Source: Rhexocercosporidium sp. MPI-PUGE-AT-0058 (taxonomy: Eukaryota > Ascomycota > Leotiomycetes > Helotiales). From it: 64,000 nucleotides of DNA. The stretch covers positions 124,001 through 188,000 of the forward strand of contig JAGTJL010000038.1 of NCBI GenBank assembly GCA_020746875.1. Direction: 5' to 3'. Below the pieces are notes generated by a model that worked only from the letters and a program-made list of their open reading frames with translations, ran no database searches and was not told where the DNA came from. The position numbers and the translations under genes were made by a program. This document shows positions 58,625 to 64,000 of this stretch, in pieces. Within the stretch, counting starts at the first letter, position 1. The number at the start of each line of letters is the position of its first letter.

Positions 58625-58835
58625 ATTTATTAAAAAAAATCTTTAGCTTTTAAAAAAAAAGTTTAAAGAAAAATCGTAAATATAAAAAATGTTATTTATA
58701 AAATAAAATAAAACGCCGGCGTAATTAAAAATATAAGTATAATTAATTTTAGTCGTACCGTAAAGCCTCAGCCTTTTTATATTATAAGCTTAATTTTATA
58801 AAAATTCAATAAAAAAGCGTATATATAATAATTAT
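58625..58835 (-). repeat. Repeat B, copy 3 (inverted terminal part)
   Basis: Reverse complement matches the first 210 bp of repeat B, including the CGCCGGCG core at about 58,713. With copy 2 it brackets 56,335-58,835 as an inverted pair. Confidence 0.68.
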
Positions 58836-58886
58836 TCTTTCTTTAATAATAACATCCAGGGTACTAATACTTCAATTAATAATATA

Positions 58887-59065
58887 AGCCACAGCTAAAT
58901 CGCCATACGGAAATTGCTAAACTATTATACGCTAAAAAAGCGAGCGGAAAATGAAAAGTATATTTATTATTATTAACGCTTAAATAAAAAGTTATATATA
59001 ATATATAAGTAAAGTTATATTAGCTTATTAAAATTATTATCCTCTTTAAATTTTGTGTCGTACAA
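58887..59065. mobile_element. MITE family B-like terminal fragment
   Basis: Starts after TA with AGCCACAGCTAAATCGCCAT and continues with AAGCGAGCGGAAAATGAAAA, matching the left half of the family B copy at 47,311. No right end found; truncated. Confidence 0.7.
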
Positions 59066-60957
59066 AAGTGGAGCAGGCTTTTAGTGATTTAAGAGCTTTA
59101 CGATTAACGTAAAGAGTAAAGGTTCTAAAGATTTATTAAAGTAAGCGTTACCCTTTATAAAAAAGGATTATAACCCGAGTATATATACACGTAAATACTT
59201 ACGAGAGCATACACATGACCAGTAGACTGCGCTAGGGCGCGACATTTTGTATATTAGAAATATACTTTTACTTTTCTGATTACCTCTCTTTATATTAAAG
59301 TAGCAGTAATTATAATAATATTTTTTATATTATTATTTAATATATTGATAATATATTTAATATATATATTCTCTATCAGCAAGTACTTGGTTCGTATAAG
59401 TCCCGATGCTTGAAGTTAAGTTTTGTATCGCGAGTGCAGTTGTAAATAAATTAGTTTATATTAAAAAAGTCTGGCTAAGTAATATAAAGGCAAAGCTTAA
59501 AAGGAGCTTAAAAAATAAAGGCTTTCGACGAGTTAAAAGATACTACGCGCGAGTTATTATTTAAAGTACTTTTAAGCCTTCTTTTTTCTTTTGCTTTTAT
59601 TAGATTTAAAAGTAATAAAAGCTGAGGAATAATTACCGATTAAAGAAAAATATTAAATTAAAGCTTATTATAATATTAATGAAGATGAATATTACTTAAA
59701 AGAATTAAGCCTCTTTCTTGCTTTTTCTTATAGATTATATAAAAGTAAAGTAAATCGAAGCCTTGTCGTATAATATATATATATATATATAAGTATTAGG
59801 AAAAGGGCTTTCGGACGGAAGTTTGCTGTTTTCTTAAATAATTTTTAATAAAGCCCGGCTATAAATAAATTAAAAGACAGTAGTGAAAATAAGTATATTT
59901 GTATATATTTAAGTTATAGTTACTATTATATAATAGTTGTACGAATGCCGGTATGTTAAGCGGTTTAAAAAAGGTATAATTTAAGAAATATACTTTTGAG
60001 GTTTATATACTTACGTTATAAATATAGCTTTAAAATAGTATAATAACCTTCGATAAGACTTGTAATAGCAATTCCGAAGGGATTTAATTAGTTGATTTAA
60101 AAAGCTATAAGCCTTTTTTTTTCTAAAAGAGTTAAGTGCTTTTATAATAACTTATCGCTTATAATAAAAACTGGATTCTTATTTTTTAAGTAATTATTTA
60201 TAAGACTGCTTCATTATATTAATTAAAAGAGTATTTTAGTAGCTGAGAAATGCTTGAAACCGCGGGTGACGTATTTATTTCTTATTATTTTCTTTAATCA
60301 GATTTTAAGAAGTATTTTTTATTTTTTTACTAATATATTTATATTAACGTATTACTGATAAAAAATATAACGGGATTAAAGGAACTGTGTATTTAAACAC
60401 TTAATTAAAGCTAGTTTCTTATTTATTATAATAGAAACTAACTACGTAATAATATTTTTAAATATTAAAAATTAAAGCTAAATAAGAGCTTATATATAAT
60501 CGCTTTAAGTCTCTTTTAATAAGACTGCTAATCTTAATTAAACGATTATATTATTCCTTATTATTTTATATATATTCAGTAATAATACGTTTAATCGGTT
60601 AGTTTTATATATGCAATTAAGAAGTAAAATATTAGAATATTACTTTTAAAGCTCGAGTAAAATAAAATGGATAAAGAATAGTCGTTATAAAGGATCGGTT
60701 TAAAGATAGTACTGAAAGCGGAAATTATTAGCTTGTAATTCTTATGTAATTTATTAATATATAAGCAGATAAATATTATTATATAAAGTTCTTTTATAAG
60801 TTATTGAAGAAGTATCTTCCCGCTTAATTGGTTTTTGCGTTACTTTATATATGATTAAAGATATTTTTAAAGCTTAATATAATACCTGAATCTTCTTCTT
60901 ATAAAGCTAACAGAATCTATTAAATTAAGAGATTAGCTTTAGCTAAAGTATTAATAA
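59066..60957. other. AT-rich relic, no gene recognised
   Basis: RIP-like throughout. A (TA)n tract of about 18 bp is at 59,777. Short lysine-rich frames occur but no domain is readable. It may be the body of another retroelement. Confidence 0.35.
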
Positions 60958-61559
60958 AAGCATAATAGTCAGTGCGCTACTTATAATTCTGCGAGCTCTC
61001 GCTTACAGTCAGGGAAAGCGAGTGTTACAGGAAAACAAGTATTGTAGCTTAGATAATAATAATCGTAAATCCTTATTAAAAATCACGTACTTTTGATCGC
61101 GATTATAATACTTTATAACGAGATTGCATCGATTCTATTAATCGATTTTTTTTAAATATTATAATATTATTTAATAACTTTTATTTTATTTATACTACGA
61201 AGTCCGTATATAATCGAGCTTTTTAAAAGGCAAGGAATTAAGCTTTAAATAACTTTATAGAATTATTAAAGAACGTAGCGCGTATTTTTTATATAAAAGA
61301 AAATATATTACGCTAATCGATACATAATCTAAAGCATGAGACTCGGAATGCTTTTAAAAGCTTTAATCGCTATAGCGGTAATAATATTATCTTAATAACG
61401 GCGTAAGAAAAGGCTATTCAATAGTATTATTACGAGTAATAAGAAGCCGGCTTAAGTATAATTTATAAAATAGTTAGAGCAGCTATTAGGTATGTACGAA
61501 AGGTAATTTTATATATAATTTATATTAAATTAATTATTAACGTTTATAAGTTAAATCTC

Positions 61560-63500
61560 CTTCTCTTAGTCCACTGTTTAAACGCTAGTTTATTAATTAG
61601 CTAAAGAATAATCCGAATCTTTATACGATTATGATTAAGCTAATTATATATATTAAACTCGAATCTTATACGGAAGAAGATATAAAGAAGTAATTCGCTA
61701 AATTAGACGAAGTAATAAAAAAATATAAGATTAATAAAGAGAAGAAATTATTAAATATAAACGAATCTAGAATATAAGATAGCTATCTTATTAAAGAGTT
61801 AATTATCGTTCCGACAATTATTAAATAGCCTTATATAATCTTATTAGAGAATCGCAAATCTCTTATTATAATCGAGACAATTCGGGGAGATAAAAAGAAT
61901 ACTCTTTTATTATTTATTATTATTCTTAAAAAGAAGATAATAAAGAATTAAATATTTTTAAAATTTATTAAAAACGAGATATTAAATATAAGGTACAGCT
62001 AAAGTATTATACGGAAATAATTAAATCATTATACGCTAAGGTTTTTCTAAGTACGCCGGGCGCATTTATTAACCGCGCCTTATTATATTAATTTATATTA
62101 AGGGCTAAAAGCCGTTAATAAAACCTTTAAGCTTTATTAAACTTAATTTTTAAAGCTATTTATACTTTCTTACTTAATATTTTAAAATAATATGTCGATT
62201 TTAAAAAAGATTATAAAAATAAATTAATATAATTACGTAAAATATATATATTATATTAAGCCTTTAATATAAATTAATATAATAAGGCGCAATTAATAAA
62301 TGCATCTTCCGGATTCTTAAAAATTCCTTAGCGTATAGTGATTTAATTAATTCCGTATAATGCTTTAGCTGTACCTTAAATATATTATTATTTAAATATA
62401 TAAATAATAATATAGTTATAAAATATGCCGATTATTTAATTAAATATTCTTATGCCGAATTATTAAAACTATAGAAGATATTACTCTTAAATAACTACGA
62501 GTCTTATTACTGGCTTCTTTTTTAATTTAAGTATATAAAGAATTATATATTCTTATTTTATTTCCTTAGTTATTTTATATATATTTTATAACTTTTTAAT
62601 ATCGGCATCTTCCGGCTATTAAAGTATTATTACTTAATAGTTATTACCGCTGCCTTAAGGTCTCTCGATTTTAAGTATATTATTACTTCTTTTTTTCGAG
62701 ATTTTATAGGAATTTAATAAAAAGTTATATAATAATATATAATTATTAACGCATTTATTATTTTAAGAATATAGCCTTTTAATATTTAAGCCGGCTTAAA
62801 GAAGATGCGATCTTATAATAAAAAGAAGCGTATAATCGCAGAAATAAAAGTTATTAAAGACGAGTTAGACTTACTTTTATTAATTTCGTTAAAGCCTTAT
62901 AATTTATAAAATATAATAATTACGATTAATTAGTTTATTAATAAAGATCTTATATAATTTTTAAATAATTCTCGAAATATCTTTTCTTAAACGATATAAA
63001 ATACTGCGGTTAAGTTATAAAAGACTTACTTAATTATAATTGAGTATGCGGCTTTATAATAAAAGATTAAAAAAGATAATAAGCGTAAAAAGACTTCTCG
63101 TCGAAGTATATATAAAAGTAGAGGCGTAAATAACGTCGACGACTTACGAAAAAGAATTCGTATTTAAGAGAAGATTAAAAAGACGAAAGCTTTACGTAAA
63201 GCTTAACCTAATCTTACTTAAGTAATTAATAAGTTAAAAGAGAGTTTTTGAATTATAGGAGTCGTAACTAGAAAAAGCAACCGAATAAATAAGAAATTAT
63301 TAAACAGTTATAAAGCGCGTGAAGAATTCGCTCTAGCTAATGTCTTAATTCCTGCGAGAGAGCTTAATAAAGCTCCGAACGTTATAAAAGCTTTTTCTTT
63401 TATATTTTAAAGCTATCCCGAATTTTATTACGCCGTAATTCAGGCTTAATTAATTATCGATAGAGTTAAGGGCGACGAGATTATATTCTTTATAAAGCTT
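61560..63500 (+). pseudogene. pogo-like DDE_1 transposase relic, split by a MITE
   Basis: Before the MITE: ENRKSLIIIETI and LLFIIILKK (61,850-61,940). After it: KYADY-like sequence, then LLLNNYESYYW (about 62,487-62,520), equivalent to the DxHESH block of transposon 1, LDFKYIITSFF-like sequence at 62,670-62,700, and a Lys/Arg-rich C-terminus. TAA/TAG codons replace Gln/Trp; the second catalytic Asp is Asn. Removal of the MITE and one TA restores colinearity with transposon 1. Confidence 0.75.
61991..62376. mobile_element. MITE family A, copy 4 (386 bp)
   Basis: Starts AGGTACAGCTAAAGTATTAT and ends TTTAGCTGTACCT; TA on both sides (61,989-61,990, 62,377-62,378). Same orientation as copy 1, same length class as copy 3. 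Nested inside the transposase of pogo-like transposon 2. Confidence 0.9.
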
Positions 63501-63869
63501 ATAATAAAAGAGATTATTAATTATAAGAATTTAATAGAGTCTTTCCTTACGCTAAAGATAAAGCTCGAAGATATACCTAAGGTATTAAATAGCTTTAATA
63601 TTAAGTCTAATATAAACTTAATCTTTCTATAACTCGTAATATTAATTTTATATAATTTTAATAATAATTAACGGTGTAGATTCTTAATTATTATATAAAT
63701 TAAGTAGTGTAAGGGAATCTCGGCTGTAATACTTGCTTTCCTGTGACACTCGCTTTCCCTGACTGTAAGCGAGAGCTCGCAGAATTACAAGCAGCGCACT
63801 GACTATTATGCTTATGTGACATATGCTTACTTTAGCGGCCAATCTACAGGGTCTCCAGGCATCCCCGCC

Positions 63870-64000
63870 AGAAAGCACAGCAACACGCTTAACTTTGCTT
63901 ACGTATCTTCCTCTCGAAATTCACCTCATCATATGGCGGCTTAGTTCCTCGCCCGCACTATTGAGATCCTCGAGTCTGTATTCTTTCAAAGTCTGCTCCT
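63870..64000 (+). CDS. Possible F-box gene start, cut by the window end
   Basis: After pogo-like transposon 2 the composition becomes normal. A plus frame reads LTYLPLEIHLIIWRLSSS through to the last base, resembling the start of an F-box ('LPxEIxxxIxxxL'). No ATG is visible in the expected place, so it may be truncated by the transposon or start upstream through an intron. Weak without the rest. Confidence 0.33.

Larger units (their letters stand above)
60958..63813. mobile_element. pogo-like DNA transposon 2, about 2.86 kb including a nested MITE
   Basis: TIRs of about 90 bp (60,958-61,047 and 63,724-63,813) start AAGCATAATAGTCAGTGCGC and share CTCGCTTACAGTCAGGGAAA with transposon 1, so the two are relatives with different outer ends. 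The left TIR shows C-to-T changes relative to the right. The expected TA duplication is present on the right but not exact on the left. The element is about 2.47 kb without the MITE at 61,991-62,376. Confidence 0.87.

Noticed and set aside
36305..63800. AT-rich block considered as mitochondrial or organellar DNA inserted in the nucleus
   Set aside because: The AT-rich DNA encodes degraded nuclear-type transposons with transitions of RIP type; no organelle gene was recognised.

Overview
The window reads as a repeat-dominated, probably subtelomeric stretch of a filamentous ascomycete (Pezizomycotina) genome. Reasons: short introns (51-68 bp) with CTAAC/CTAAT-type branch points; fungus-specific families (NACHT-ankyrin NLR, NB-ARC/TPR fragment, Con-10-like KGG protein, Zn2Cys6 regulator, GH18 chitinase with a Pro/Ser/Thr tail, OrsD-type C2H2 fragments, F-box relics); and long AT-rich blocks full of TpA in which recognisable transposase and polyprotein frames carry many TAA/TAG codons where CAA, CAG or TGG is expected. 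That is the signature of repeat-induced point mutation (RIP). No base-composition index was computed; the RIP call rests on reading the substitutions.

Region 1 (1-8.9 kb): a hAT transposase relic abuts an LTR. Then comes the best preserved gene, a minus-strand NACHT-ankyrin STAND/NLR gene (about 3.5-7.2 kb). Its five introns can be placed by eye, including a GC-AG intron and a 25-nt exon carrying the P-loop. It has one nonsense codon near the N-terminus and a frameshift in the last ankyrin repeats. A TIR-bounded Tc1/mariner element with a TA duplication follows.

Region 2 (8.9-15.4 kb): two more Tc1/mariner relics, one split by a solo LTR with an exact 5-bp target duplication; a 79-bp hairpin mini-element; two minus-strand OrsD-type zinc-finger fragments of the kind found with telomere-linked helicases; a short interstitial telomere-like repeat; and an ankyrin fragment.

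Region 3 (15.4-36.3 kb): a GH18 chitinase mutated through more than 1.1 kb of one unshifted frame, then a graveyard of broken cellular genes (NB-ARC/TPR fragment joined to a dehydrogenase N-terminus, Con-10-like, Zn2Cys6 factor, C2H2 fragment), an almost intact-looking Fot1/pogo element (28,038-29,870) with 48-bp TIRs, and an F-box relic.

Region 4 (36.3-64 kb): nested, RIP-degraded transposons. A minus-strand Ty3/gypsy element (about 37-45.9 kb) contains at least a dozen copies of an imperfect palindrome of about 28 bp. A plus-strand Ty3/gypsy element (about 46.1-55.4 kb) is interrupted by a pogo-like transposon and several MITEs. A second pogo-like transposon (60.96-63.81 kb) also carries a MITE. 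Two related MITE families have TIRs built from two tandem 22-bp half-sites. The last 130 bp may begin an F-box gene.

Few genes here look functional. The NLR is the strongest candidate; almost everything else is broken.
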